In this document: positions 1-9,059 of the stretch, in pieces | Layout of the letters: each line of letters starts with the position of its first letter | Numbering within the stretch: the stretch's first letter is position 1 | Source of the DNA: Parablautia intestinalis | GTDB lineage: Bacteria > Bacillota > Clostridia > Lachnospirales > Lachnospiraceae | DNA length: 64,000 bases | Assembly: GCA_003612395.1 (NCBI GenBank) | Contig: RAYQ01000018.1 | Coordinates: 1 to 64,000 of the forward strand | Reading direction: 5' to 3' | Notes under the pieces: model-generated | Database searches by the model: none | What the model saw: the letters and a program-made list of their open reading frames with translations, nothing else | Told to the model about the DNA's origin: nothing | Translations under genes and position numbers: made by a program

Positions 1-84
1 CTTATTGTAACAAACGCTGCCGCGCTTCGCGAGCCAGCTTATTGTAACAAACGCTGTCGCGCTTCGCGAGCCAGCTTATTATAA
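1..84 (+). repeat. Tandem 37-bp GC-hairpin repeats (two copies plus partial third)
   Basis: Two near-identical 37-bp units occupy 1-37 and 38-74, differing by one base in the CTGCC/CTGTC part, with a partial third copy at 75-84. Each unit has an AT-rich half (CTTATTGTAACAAACG) and a GC-rich inverted segment (GCGCTTCGCGAGC). The array begins at the window edge, so more copies may lie to the left. It ends 3 bp before the Shine-Dalgarno sequence of the surface protein gene. The same unit recurs at 51246 and, in reverse orientation, at 41041 and 45804. No unique spacers are present, so this is not a CRISPR array. Confidence 0.85.
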
Positions 85-102
85 TAAAAGGAGTCAGAGG
101 TT

Positions 103-3100
103 ATGGAAAAATGGTTTCAGAATAAAAATTTCTCTACAAAGAAATGGAAGCGGGGTATCAATACCTGGAAAATACACCGTGACATAAATGCACGGAAAAA
201 GCACCGCGCCTTGGGAATCCTGCTGGCGGCGGCATTGATATTCCAAACGCTGCCTTTGGGAGGTATTTCTGTTTCCGCATCGGAAAGCAGCGGGGGCGGG
301 CTGTGTGGACACCACAGGTCGCATACGCCGGACTGCGGTTACAAAGAAGCGGAAGCGGGGCATGTGTGTACCCATGAGCATACGCAGGAATGTTACAGGA
401 CAGTGGAGGGAGAAGACGGAAGCACCACAAAGGAGCCGGACTGCCATCATGAGCATGACGAATCCTGCGGCTACCGGGAGGCGGCGGAGGGAAGTCCCTG
501 CATCTTCGTGTGTGAAATATGCAATGAAGGGACAGACGGAACACCGGAAGATAAGACGGAGGATAATGAGATAAATGACGGAGAATCCGAAAATCCGGGA
601 ACAGAAAAAGGAGATGAAGTAAAAGAACCGGATGTCAGCCTGTCAGACTGCAAGGGGAAGGATGTAGAAGATAGCACGGAAGATGCGGAAGAAAACACAA
701 AACAGCCGGAAGATACCGGCCTCTGCAAGCACCATCCGGAACATGATGATACCTGCGGCTACCTGCCGGAATCGGAGGACAGTGAGGGGAGCCCTTGTAC
801 TTATGAGTGTCGTATCTGCCCTGTTGAGGAATTGATTGCCGCCCTTCCGGACGTAGCGGATGTCACTGAGAATAATGTAGACAAGGTGAGGGCGCAGCTT
901 GAGGAAATCCTTGCCCTCTATCGTGAGTTGAACGAGGATGAACAGGGGCGGATTGACCTTTCCCGTTGTTACGAACTGCAAGAGAAGCTGGATGCGGCCA
1001 ATATACCTGATCCGGTGGAGGAGGGGACGCCTGATTTGGAGTTGTTTGGACAGAAGGTCTGTAGCGGTGACAGCGGAGATGGTTGGAGCTATGCAGACGG
1101 TGTTCTGACATTAGCGGATTATCATTCTGATAATTCCGGTGAGGTTTTTATTCACATCACCAATGCCGACCTGGAGTTTACGCTATATCTAAAGGGGGAT
1201 AATTCTGTAAAAACGAGTGAAAAACTCATTTATGGAAATGCATTTGGAAGTACAACGATTACAGGAGATCAGGGGGCTTCCCTTTCTTTGGATGGAAAAA
1301 GCTGGGCTGACCGTTATATTTTTATTCGCGGAGTAAACGTGGATGTTACTACACAGGGGATGATTTTTATTTCCTATGATATGGAGATCGACAACGCAAC
1401 AGTGAACTTCAACATGAGTGGGTCAAATGGCTATATTTACACTACGCACGGTGGTTTTACCATAAAAAATGGCAGCGATGTGACCATAACCAATTCGTCA
1501 GGCGCTGTTGATTACTGTGTTGCAACCAATAAAACAGCGATCACCGGCAGTTCATTGAAGATAACTAATCCCAGCGGCTTTGGAGTGTATGTGACGAAGA
1601 TATCCACACAGGTATCGGAGTATAAGGCGTCTATTACCAACTCCACTATATCAGCTTATGTTCCTGATGCAGGTATCCATTGCGAAGATGAGGCGTCTGT
1701 TACCGGTTCACAGGTTACAAACAGCGGCCAGTTCCTGATTCGCTCTAAGAAAGCGATTACCGTGGATGACAGCAGCACGATGGAGGGAATTACCTATGAA
1801 TTTTTCAGTTCCGATACGGGAGCTGCTTATCAGGTTTATGGCAGCCACACCCTTGCAGCGAATTTGACCGTGGCGGCAAACGGTTCTTTTGCGATTCCGG
1901 AGGGCGCTGCGCTGACGATTCCCGATGGCGTTACATTGGAAAACAACGGTACAATGCGCATCCATGAAAAGGATTCTCTGACCGGAACAGGCGCTTTGAC
2001 AGGGAACGGAAAATTCCTGATTGATGTAAATGAGAATATGATTTCTGTCCCGGAAGGACTGGTTTATACAGGGAAGGATTATACAGACCAAATTATATTG
2101 GAAGAGAACGCTACGGTTTGCGGGGTGGAGTTTACTGCAGATACGGAGGGGTGGACGCGTAACATCGAACCGGCAGTTGTAAGAGATGCAGGAGAGTATA
2201 CGGTTACATTCACTAAAGGCGATAAGGAAATCAGCAAGACATTTACCGTGGCGAGGTCCGGCACACAGTTTGTCGGGGACGGTGTTGTGAAAACCTATAA
2301 AGACAGCGTAGCGTGTAGCGACTTCACCGCCAGCGACACCATCATCGTTAAGGCCACGCCCACCGCAACCGGGAAGGCTCTGGTAAAAGCGGCGGCGCGT
2401 CTGCGCAGCGGGCCGACTGCGGGCCAGATGGCAGTGTTTGTGGGTGATACGCAGGTATCCGATGCGGTGGAGGCAGGCGGGGATGGCAGCTACACCATGA
2501 GCGTCAATGCCGCCGATGTGCTGAGAGCGGCAGGAGGCCCCGGCACAGGAATCACCCTGACTGCAAAATTCGTGGCGAATAACAATATGGCGGATGCTGT
2601 GGGAACGGTAAATGTCAATATTTCCGCAGTTGCGAGGATGGAGAAGAACGGCACTACCACCTATGTGGACGCAGCGCACTTTGCAAACGCAATCGCGCCT
2701 GCCAACGGCAATGACGCAACATTTACGATGTTACAAGATGTAGTGTTAACGGGAAAGGCAAATATTTCTTGTTCAAACCTGGTTTTGGATTTGAATGGGC
2801 ACAGTATTTCAGTAGAAAAATCTTTTCAAATCGCATCAATTTATCCGATAACAATCAAGGACAGCAAGGGCGGCGGCGCAATGATTAGCCAGACCGCCAG
2901 CGCACTCATTGCAGAGGGCGCTACAGGATTGACCATAGAAGGCGGTACATTCCGAGGCACGGGCGGGAATACCGGACTTTATGTACAGTCTAAACCAATC
3001 GTACTTGCCGGAGGAACGTTTGAGGGTATTGAGTGTGTCCTGACCACGCTGAAAGAACATCTTAAATCGGGATACTGCTACTATGACCAGAACAATAAGC

Positions 3101-6100
3101 CGATAGCGTTGACGAATGAGCAGACAAACCTGACCGGCATAGTGACGGTGAAGCCCTGCACCCACGATAAAAGCGTCTGCGAGTACACCCATACCACTGG
3201 CACCACTACCCACAGCCAATCCTGTTCGGCCTGCGGGGAGACAAAAACCAACGAAACTTGCAGCTATGTTAACGGAGAATGCGCCTGCGGTTCCACGCTG
3301 TCTGTTGTCCTGACTAATACGGAAAGACTGGTCTATGATGGCAATCCTCATAAACCCGGAGTTACCGTTACACTGGACGGCACAGAGCTGACAGCGGCAA
3401 ACTATGACGTCACCTATGCCAATAACATCAAAGCCGGTACGGATACTGCAACCGTCACTGTCAAAGGCAAAGGAACTTACAGTTTTGAGATAAAGAAAAC
3501 ATTCTCCATAGAAAAGGCGGTGCAGGAAGACTTTGCAGTCACGGTGGTGCCAATGCAGTATGAAAAGAACGGGACATTCACCTTGTCCACCACCGGAGGA
3601 GGCGGGGACGGCGCAGTCCTTTACAGGGTTCCTGAAAATAATGGCGTACTCATGGTAAACGGCGATAAGGCGACCATCATCGGGGTGGGAACCGTAACCG
3701 TTACCGCAACCAAAGCGGAAAGTGACAATTACAAAGAGGCAACGGCAACAGGGATTATAAGAATTACGAAAGCGCCTGCACCGACTGTTACTTATCCTGC
3801 GGCGGGCGGTATCACCTACGGGCAGAAATTATCCGACAGCGGCCTGACCGGGGGCAGTACGGAGTACGGGACATTTGCATGGGAAAACGGCAGTACGATC
3901 CCGGCGGTGGATAATACTGGCTATAGGGTGGTATTTACGGCAAGTGAAGAAACGAAGAAAAACTATGAAACAATCACAAATACAACCCAAAATGTGCCTG
4001 TTAAAGTAGAGAAAGCAGTTCCGGCAGTCGGCATCACGGCAGCGGTTTCCGGCAGCAAAGACAGCCGGCAGGCAGTGATTACCGTGAACGTGTCAAAGGC
4101 AGGCGCAGGCGCTTTTCCCACAGGAACGGTAACATTCACAGACTGTACGGACAGTACGGAAGTGAAGATAGGGACAGCCACGTTAAATAGTGACGGCACA
4201 TCCTCTTACACATGGAATGGGCTTTCGGATAAAACATATACAATAAAAGCGGCTTATACAGGCGATAATAATTATGCGAAAGCTGTGAGCCGGGAGATTA
4301 CTTTTGATACATCGAAACAGAACCAGCAGGATTTCTCACTGGATGCAATCGGGGATAAGATCTATGGCGATGCTGCCATCACCCTTAAGACCACCGGAGG
4401 AAGCGGCAGCGGCGCGGTCAGGTATGAAAGCTCTGATGAGAATGTGATCCGTATAGAGAATGGCAGGGCAGTCATTACAGGGGCAGGCACGGTCACCATC
4501 ACAGCTATAAAAGCAGGGGATAACAATTACAATGAGGCTTCCGCAGGCAGAAATATCACGGTTGCGAAGAAGGTGCTCACGGTGAGGGCCGATGGCAAGA
4601 CGGTTGTGAGGGGGAATCCCATGCCTGCATTCACTTACCGGGCGGACGGTCTGGTGAACGGCGATACCTTTACGACAGCCCCGTCCATAACAGCCGATGT
4701 GCAGAATACGGATACCCTCGGGAAATATGACATTGTGATAAACGGCGGCACGCTGCGAAACAGCGAAAGCTACAGGATTACCTATGTGAACGGCACACTG
4801 CATATCGTGGAACGTTTTTATACCGTCACCGTAACGGACGGTACGGGCGGCGGCGAATATGCCGGGGGAGATACTGTGACAGTTACGGCAAATGAAAGAA
4901 ACGGCTATACCTTTACCGGCTGGAGCAGCGAAGACAGCGTTGCCTTTGCCGACAGCAAAGCAAAGACCACAACCTTTACCATGCCCGCAAAATCCGTGAC
5001 CGTAAGGGCGAACTATATCCATAGCAGCGGCGGCAACACTGGCGGCGGTCCGGATGATGATGGAAATTCAGGCGGTTCCGGCAATAACGGCGGCGGTGGA
5101 AATTCAGGCGGTTCCGGAAACAGCGCCTCCGGAGGAAATTCAGGTGATAACGGAGGACAAGGCAGCGGTGGTAATGACAGTGCCAATCAGGGCAATGGAA
5201 ACGCCGCCCCGCAGATACCCGTGATTCCATCTGCCGGTACAAACATTGCTCCGGAGAACGGAGCCGTGCAGAGGGCAGGAACCACGCTGGCAAATTCGGG
5301 AAATGGAAATGCAGTAAGATCGGGAACCAAACAGCCCTTTATCAAGGGTGAGGACGGCAAGACTGGCTGGGATGTGATCCGCGCCGAGGAAGAAAAGGCG
5401 CAGGAAGGAAGCACCATTAACGTGGATATGAACGGCTCCACCGTGGTTCCGGGAGATATTTTTGACAGCATTAAGGGAAAGAACATCACCATCACCTTTG
5501 ACATGGGAAATGGCATTCTCTGGAGCGTGGACGGAAAGAGCATCACAAGGGGTACATCCCCGGATAAGGCGGGTGATATAGATTTTTCCGTAAAAACAGA
5601 TGTAAACAACGTGCCGGTGGATATCATCAACAATGTCACCGGGGAAAGCTACAGCATTCAGATAAGCCTTGCCTATGAAGGAGAGTTCGGCTTTACGGCG
5701 GTGCTTTCCATAAGTCTTGGCAAAGCGAATGCGGGGCTTACCGCAAGTCTGTATTATTATAATAAAAATACAGGAGAACTGGAATTTATCTGCAAAGACC
5801 GGATCACGGAGGACGGCATGGCGTCTCTGGCCTTTACCCATGCATCAGATTATGTGATCACAGTAGATGTGGAGCAGGAAGAAGAGAGCGATGCCGCGGA
5901 GCCTGCACAGCCGGAAAATGTCGATCAGACAGCCGGGAGCGGAACGGAGCAGGGCAGTGATGGTATACCGGGAGGCCCGGGCACCGGTAAGACAGGCGGG
6001 GCATGGTGGGTTATTGTGGTTCTCCTGCTGGCAGCCGCTATTGGCGCAGGTGTATTCATGGCAGTAAAGAAGAAAGGGGAAGAGGAAAATGGTATACAGT

Positions 6101-6102
6101 GA
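103..6102 (+). CDS. Large Cys/His-rich, Ig-like repeat surface protein with C-terminal membrane anchor
   Basis: A 1999-residue exported protein, probably displayed on the cell surface; substrate unknown. It has a long basic N-terminus and a hydrophobic signal segment (about residues 36-58). Cys/His clusters of the form C-x-H-x-H-x(2-3)-C-G-Y follow at about residues 67-160 and 206-238, and another Cys-rich stretch lies near 1020-1065. A beta-helix-like region spans roughly 320-1010. MBG/Ig-like modules run from about 1075 to 1570, then an InlB B-repeat-like module (GYTFTGWS) near 1575-1640. A Gly/Ser/Asn linker (1642-1700), a further beta domain and a C-terminal transmembrane helix with a basic tail (about 1966-1990) finish it. 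No LPXTG motif is seen. AAAGGAG at 87-93 supports the start. Family assignment is by domain style only. The next gene is a peptidoglycan peptidase. Confidence 0.85.
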   Translation: MEKWFQNKNFSTKKWKRGINTWKIHRDINARKKHRALGILLAAALIFQTLPLGGISVSASESSGGGLCGHHRSHTPDCGYKEAEAGHVCTHEHTQECYRTVEGEDGSTTKEPDCHHEHDESCGYREAAEGSPCIFVCEICNEGTDGTPEDKTEDNEINDGESENPGTEKGDEVKEPDVSLSDCKGKDVEDSTEDAEENTKQPEDTGLCKHHPEHDDTCGYLPESEDSEGSPCTYECRICPVEELIAALPDVADVTENNVDKVRAQLEEILALYRELNEDEQGRIDLSRCYELQEKLDAANIPDPVEEGTPDLELFGQKVCSGDSGDGWSYADGVLTLADYHSDNSGEVFIHITNADLEFTLYLKGDNSVKTSEKLIYGNAFGSTTITGDQGASLSLDGKSWADRYIFIRGVNVDVTTQGMIFISYDMEIDNATVNFNMSGSNGYIYTTHGGFTIKNGSDVTITNSSGAVDYCVATNKTAITGSSLKITNPSGFGVYVTKISTQVSEYKASITNSTISAYVPDAGIHCEDEASVTGSQVTNSGQFLIRSKKAITVDDSSTMEGITYEFFSSDTGAAYQVYGSHTLAANLTVAANGSFAIPEGAALTIPDGVTLENNGTMRIHEKDSLTGTGALTGNGKFLIDVNENMISVPEGLVYTGKDYTDQIILEENATVCGVEFTADTEGWTRNIEPAVVRDAGEYTVTFTKGDKEISKTFTVARSGTQFVGDGVVKTYKDSVACSDFTASDTIIVKATPTATGKALVKAAARLRSGPTAGQMAVFVGDTQVSDAVEAGGDGSYTMSVNAADVLRAAGGPGTGITLTAKFVANNNMADAVGTVNVNISAVARMEKNGTTTYVDAAHFANAIAPANGNDATFTMLQDVVLTGKANISCSNLVLDLNGHSISVEKSFQIASIYPITIKDSKGGGAMISQTASALIAEGATGLTIEGGTFRGTGGNTGLYVQSKPIVLAGGTFEGIECVLTTLKEHLKSGYCYYDQNNKPIALTNEQTNLTGIVTVKPCTHDKSVCEYTHTTGTTTHSQSCSACGETKTNETCSYVNGECACGSTLSVVLTNTERLVYDGNPHKPGVTVTLDGTELTAANYDVTYANNIKAGTDTATVTVKGKGTYSFEIKKTFSIEKAVQEDFAVTVVPMQYEKNGTFTLSTTGGGGDGAVLYRVPENNGVLMVNGDKATIIGVGTVTVTATKAESDNYKEATATGIIRITKAPAPTVTYPAAGGITYGQKLSDSGLTGGSTEYGTFAWENGSTIPAVDNTGYRVVFTASEETKKNYETITNTTQNVPVKVEKAVPAVGITAAVSGSKDSRQAVITVNVSKAGAGAFPTGTVTFTDCTDSTEVKIGTATLNSDGTSSYTWNGLSDKTYTIKAAYTGDNNYAKAVSREITFDTSKQNQQDFSLDAIGDKIYGDAAITLKTTGGSGSGAVRYESSDENVIRIENGRAVITGAGTVTITAIKAGDNNYNEASAGRNITVAKKVLTVRADGKTVVRGNPMPAFTYRADGLVNGDTFTTAPSITADVQNTDTLGKYDIVINGGTLRNSESYRITYVNGTLHIVERFYTVTVTDGTGGGEYAGGDTVTVTANERNGYTFTGWSSEDSVAFADSKAKTTTFTMPAKSVTVRANYIHSSGGNTGGGPDDDGNSGGSGNNGGGGNSGGSGNSASGGNSGDNGGQGSGGNDSANQGNGNAAPQIPVIPSAGTNIAPENGAVQRAGTTLANSGNGNAVRSGTKQPFIKGEDGKTGWDVIRAEEEKAQEGSTINVDMNGSTVVPGDIFDSIKGKNITITFDMGNGILWSVDGKSITRGTSPDKAGDIDFSVKTDVNNVPVDIINNVTGESYSIQISLAYEGEFGFTAVLSISLGKANAGLTASLYYYNKNTGELEFICKDRITEDGMASLAFTHASDYVITVDVEQEEESDAAEPAQPENVDQTAGSGTEQGSDGIPGGPGTGKTGGAWWVIVVLLLAAAIGAGVFMAVKKKGEEENGIQ

Positions 6103-6271
6103 CCGGAAGAGCCGCTGTATGTGGGGAATTCTTTTTGGTTCATGAATATATTACAGTCGTTTTTCATATCTTTTTGTAACCTGTTTTATAAAAATAACGT
6201 GATTTCACAGGCCGGCAATGGAGATGGGAGACCGGAAATTTGCAGGTTGAGAGGGGAGTATGGTTACCAAT

Positions 6272-7336
6272 ATGAAAAACGTACGTTATCAAATATCCAT
6301 TCTTGTATGCTGCATTTTGCTTGCGGCAATTTGTCTCATGATTGAAAGCCGGAATTTTCAGGGGGAAGAACCAAACGCCATTGAAGTGGCTGCCGGTACA
6401 AATGGGGATTATATAAAATGGGTGGACTTTAATGTTACCTATGAGGCTCTGTGCACCGCCTACGATTTGGATGTGCAGAGCTATGAAGCGCCGGTGCATC
6501 TTAACTGGATTGAGCTGCTTGCCTATACCGGAGCGAAAAGCGGGGGAAATTTTGATAAGGGCAGTCTTTCTCTCATCCGAAAGCTGGCCTCGGAGCTTTC
6601 GGAAGGTGAAACCACAATAGAAAAGCTCACACAGGATATGAAATATTACGACTATTACTACGAGGCCTACGAGGCAGTTCTGGGAGGAATGGTGGGAGAA
6701 TACGAGATAGAGCAGGAAAACGAACAGGGAGAAAAATTCTGGAAAAAGGTATATGGTTTGAAGGCATTTTCTCCCATTGCAAAAGGATTTGAGTACAGCG
6801 ATTATGATGATTTCGGTTCTTCACGCAGTTATGGATACAAAAGACCGCATCTTGGGCATGATATGATGGGACAGATTGGCACACCGATTATTGCGGTAGA
6901 ATCCGGCTATGTGGAAGCCCTTGGCTGGAACCAGTATGGCGGGTGGCGCATCGGCATCAGGAGCTTTGACAGCAAACGTTACTATTATTACGCACACCTT
7001 CGCCAGAATTTCCCTTACGCTCTGGAACTGAAAGAGGGGAGTGTTGTCACTGCCGGGGATGTGATCGGCTATATGGGACACACCGGTTACAGCAAAGTGG
7101 AAAATACGAATAATATCGATACAGTGCATCTTCACTGGGGATTACAGCTTATTTTTGATGAATCCCAAAAGGAAGGCAATAATGAAATATGGGTGGATTG
7201 TTATGCGTTAACCCGTTTCCTTTATAAAAACAGATCCCTTACCGAAAAAAATCAGGAGACCAAAGAATGGTTCCGCAGTTTTAAGATGAAAGATCCGGCT
7301 GTCACTGCATATGAACAAAAGGCTGGGGAACTGTAG
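6272..7336 (+). CDS. Membrane-anchored M23 family metallopeptidase
   Basis: A predicted zinc endopeptidase acting on peptidoglycan outside the membrane. It has an N-terminal hydrophobic segment (ISILVCCILLAAICLMI) with a short cytoplasmic tail, an unassigned helical region, and a C-terminal M23 (LytM/peptidase) domain. The metal ligands are visible as HLGHD near residue 193 and HLHWG near 286, with the usual PI-AVESGYVEALGW and YMGHTGYS strands. All expected metal residues are present, so it is probably active. An upstream in-frame ATG at 6260 lies only 1-2 bases after the GGGGAG ribosome site, so the ATG at 6272 is preferred. The gene is 170 bp downstream of the giant surface protein gene, so the two may serve the same envelope function; that is inference. 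Confidence 0.85.
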   Translation: MKNVRYQISILVCCILLAAICLMIESRNFQGEEPNAIEVAAGTNGDYIKWVDFNVTYEALCTAYDLDVQSYEAPVHLNWIELLAYTGAKSGGNFDKGSLSLIRKLASELSEGETTIEKLTQDMKYYDYYYEAYEAVLGGMVGEYEIEQENEQGEKFWKKVYGLKAFSPIAKGFEYSDYDDFGSSRSYGYKRPHLGHDMMGQIGTPIIAVESGYVEALGWNQYGGWRIGIRSFDSKRYYYYAHLRQNFPYALELKEGSVVTAGDVIGYMGHTGYSKVENTNNIDTVHLHWGLQLIFDESQKEGNNEIWVDCYALTRFLYKNRSLTEKNQETKEWFRSFKMKDPAVTAYEQKAGEL

Positions 7337-7610
7337 CACCCAAATTGTGAATGAAATCATTCTTTATACGGAAAATAGCTTGCAAAGAATTTCAAAAAAA
7401 TGGAAATTTAATAAATAGCGTTTGTAATCAAACATTGTTTAAGATATTATCTGAAAAATTAAACAAAGTAAGTAAAAATAAATCAATGCAACATATAAAT
7501 CCGCCAATTGAGGCATATGTTTTATAAAAGCTATTCGGCCAGCGCGTATTCATGGACTGTGATTAGTAACTGTTTTTATGGCATGGACCGTAAGAATATA
7601 ACAAAACGTC

Positions 7611-7639
7611 TTGAAAAAAAATTAACAATATGCTAATAT
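7611..7639 (+). promoter_or_regulatory. Promoter of the riboswitch-SPFH transcript
   Basis: TTGAAA at 7611-7616 and an extended -10 TGCTAATAT (TAATAT at 7634-7639) are separated by exactly 17 bp. The predicted start near 7646 falls immediately before the riboswitch aptamer. The rest of the gap 7337-7610 is AT-rich, with no convincing gene. Confidence 0.8.
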
Positions 7640-7649
7640 CATTTCAAGA

Positions 7650-7763
7650 GATGGAAGGGAGTAGCTGGTACTTAAGGAGGAGCCTTGGGTATGTTCGAGT
7701 CGTCAGGACGGTGGAAACATCCGATTCGAATCCGGAAAACAAAGCCGTAGCAAGACTTTTATC
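7650..7763 (+). promoter_or_regulatory. yybP-ykoY family (manganese) riboswitch aptamer
   Basis: The ends pair as a P1 helix: GATGGAAG at 7650-7657 with CTTTTATC at 7756-7763. The hallmark loop sequences of the yybP-ykoY family are visible: GGGAGTAGC at 7657-7665 and GCAAGAC at 7750-7756. Internal hairpins include AAGG/CCTT near 7674-7688 and a nine-pair TTCGAGTCG/CGATTCGAA stem near 7693-7729. In known members Mn2+ bridges the two loops and stabilises P1. Here the 3' P1 strand is also the 5' strand of the following terminator, so ligand binding should favour read-through (ON switch). Assignment is from memory of the consensus, not a covariance search. Confidence 0.72.
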
Positions 7764-7796
7764 GCAGCTCATAGCTGTGGTAAAGGTCTTTTTTTA
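7752..7796 (+). terminator. Riboswitch expression-platform terminator
   Basis: A long stem pairs 7752-7769 (AAGACTTTTATCGCAGCT) with 7773-7790, closed by a CAT loop and followed by seven T (7790-7796). The stem begins within the aptamer's conserved 3' strand, making aptamer and terminator mutually exclusive. The downstream gene starts about 96 bp later. Confidence 0.85.
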
Positions 7797-7891
7797 TTCA
7801 GCAATGGAAACAAACTTTCAATCATGTGCGCTCTTTTGTCAGAAATACATAGGGAGATACAAAGAGCACACCATAAAAAAGGAGGAGAAAA

Positions 7892-9004
7892 ATGTTCAAA
7901 GGAAAAAAGAAAAAGGAAACCGTATACGATCAGGCAACGGAAGAAAGAAGGAAAAGAATCGAAAAAGGCAGCCGGGCAGGGAAAATAATATCGTGCGTTA
8001 TCATATGCGCATTTGCGATATTATATCTGCTTGGAGGGAGCGTTTATTCTTTGAAAGAAAACGAATATGCTGTTATTACAACCTTTGGTACGCCTAAGAT
8101 TGTGGAGGAATCAGGTATTCATATAAAACTGCCTTATATCCAGCGCCTTGCCAGGGTGCCAAAGACAATCAATGGTTTTTCCATCGGATATGATGCGGAA
8201 TCCGGGGAATCGGTTGACAAGGAATCCTTTATGATTACCAGAGATTATAACTTTGTGAATGTGGATTTTTATGTGGAGTACCGGGTAACGGATCCGGTGA
8301 AATATCTTTTCTCATCGGAGAATCCGGTGGCAATTTTAAAGAACCTGACCCAAAGCTACATCCGTGACACCATCGGCTTATATGATGTGGACAGCGTCAT
8401 CACAACCGGAAAAAATGAAATTCAGGCGTCTATCAAGGACAAAATTATTACCCGTCTGGATTCGGAGGATATTGGCATTCAGCTTGTAAATATTACCATT
8501 CAGGATGCAGAACCGCCTACCCAGGAGGTTATCAACGCTTTTAAAAATGTGGAAAACGCCAAGCAGGGAAAGGAGACCTCCATCAACAGGGCAAACCAAA
8601 AGCGGAATGAGGATATCCCTGCAGCCAGGGCGCAGGTGGACGAGACCTTAAAAACCGCCCAGGCCCAGGCTGAGGAGCGGGTAAACGAGGCAAAGGGACA
8701 GACGGCCAGATTAAACGAGCTTTATGCGGAATATCAAAAATATCCGCTGATCACCAAGCAGAGGATGTTTTATGAAACCATGGAGGACATTCTGCCGGAT
8801 ATGAAGATTATCATTGAAAAGAGTAACGGCACAACCCAGACCATGCTGCCCTTAGAATCCTTTATAGATTCCGGAGCGCTAAAAGGAATTGGCGGAGGAA
8901 CGGGCGCCGGCAGTACCGGGGCTTTATATGGCGGCGGTACTGCGGGCAATGCCGCAACAGACAGCGAAGGCGTGGATGGTGATGGCGATGAGGATAATGA
9001 ATAA
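7892..9004 (+). CDS. hflK: SPFH/band-7 protein, HflK-like
   Basis: A 370-residue membrane protein of the SPFH (stomatin/prohibitin/HflK) family. In bacteria HflK and HflC form a membrane cage that modulates the FtsH protease. A charged cytoplasmic start is followed by one transmembrane helix (about 31-53), then the SPFH domain starting YSLKENEYAVITTFG. An Ala/Gln/Glu-rich coiled coil (AQAQAEERVNEAKG) lies at about 245-280, and a Gly/Ala-rich acidic tail at the end. GGAGGAG just upstream fixes the ATG. It is the first gene after the Mn-type riboswitch and precedes a second SPFH gene by 55 bp, as in hflKC operons. A local FtsH gene is absent. The HflK assignment rests on order and architecture. 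Confidence 0.82.
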   Translation: MFKGKKKKETVYDQATEERRKRIEKGSRAGKIISCVIICAFAILYLLGGSVYSLKENEYAVITTFGTPKIVEESGIHIKLPYIQRLARVPKTINGFSIGYDAESGESVDKESFMITRDYNFVNVDFYVEYRVTDPVKYLFSSENPVAILKNLTQSYIRDTIGLYDVDSVITTGKNEIQASIKDKIITRLDSEDIGIQLVNITIQDAEPPTQEVINAFKNVENAKQGKETSINRANQKRNEDIPAARAQVDETLKTAQAQAEERVNEAKGQTARLNELYAEYQKYPLITKQRMFYETMEDILPDMKIIIEKSNGTTQTMLPLESFIDSGALKGIGGGTGAGSTGALYGGGTAGNAATDSEGVDGDGDEDNE

Positions 9005-9015
9005 AACCGATGTCT

Positions 9016-9031
9016 GTGCCGCGAAGCGGCA
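9016..9031 (+). other. Short GC hairpin between the two SPFH genes
   Basis: GCCGC-GAA-GCGGC forms a small hairpin just after the stop codon of the first SPFH gene. The following bases carry a weak purine-rich ribosome site (GAGAAAGG) for the second gene. Similar GC hairpins precede several genes in this window (for example 47712). Confidence 0.5.
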
Positions 9032-9059
9032 TGTCAGGAAATGAGAAAGGATAAAAATT

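Noticed and set aside
1708-2679. Long open frame (323 codons) on the minus strand inside the surface protein gene
   Set aside because: It has Cys/His-rich, low-complexity composition typical of the reverse of a repetitive gene, no ribosome site and lies wholly within a well-supported coding gene.
4336-5841. Two overlapping minus-strand open frames of 228 and 233 codons in the same gene
   Set aside because: Antisense shadows of a long open frame with high third-position GC; no ribosome site or family motif.
7630-8097. 155-codon plus-strand frame overlapping the riboswitch and the start of the HflK-like gene
   Set aside because: It reads through aptamer, terminator and ribosome site and overlaps the well-supported SPFH gene in another frame.
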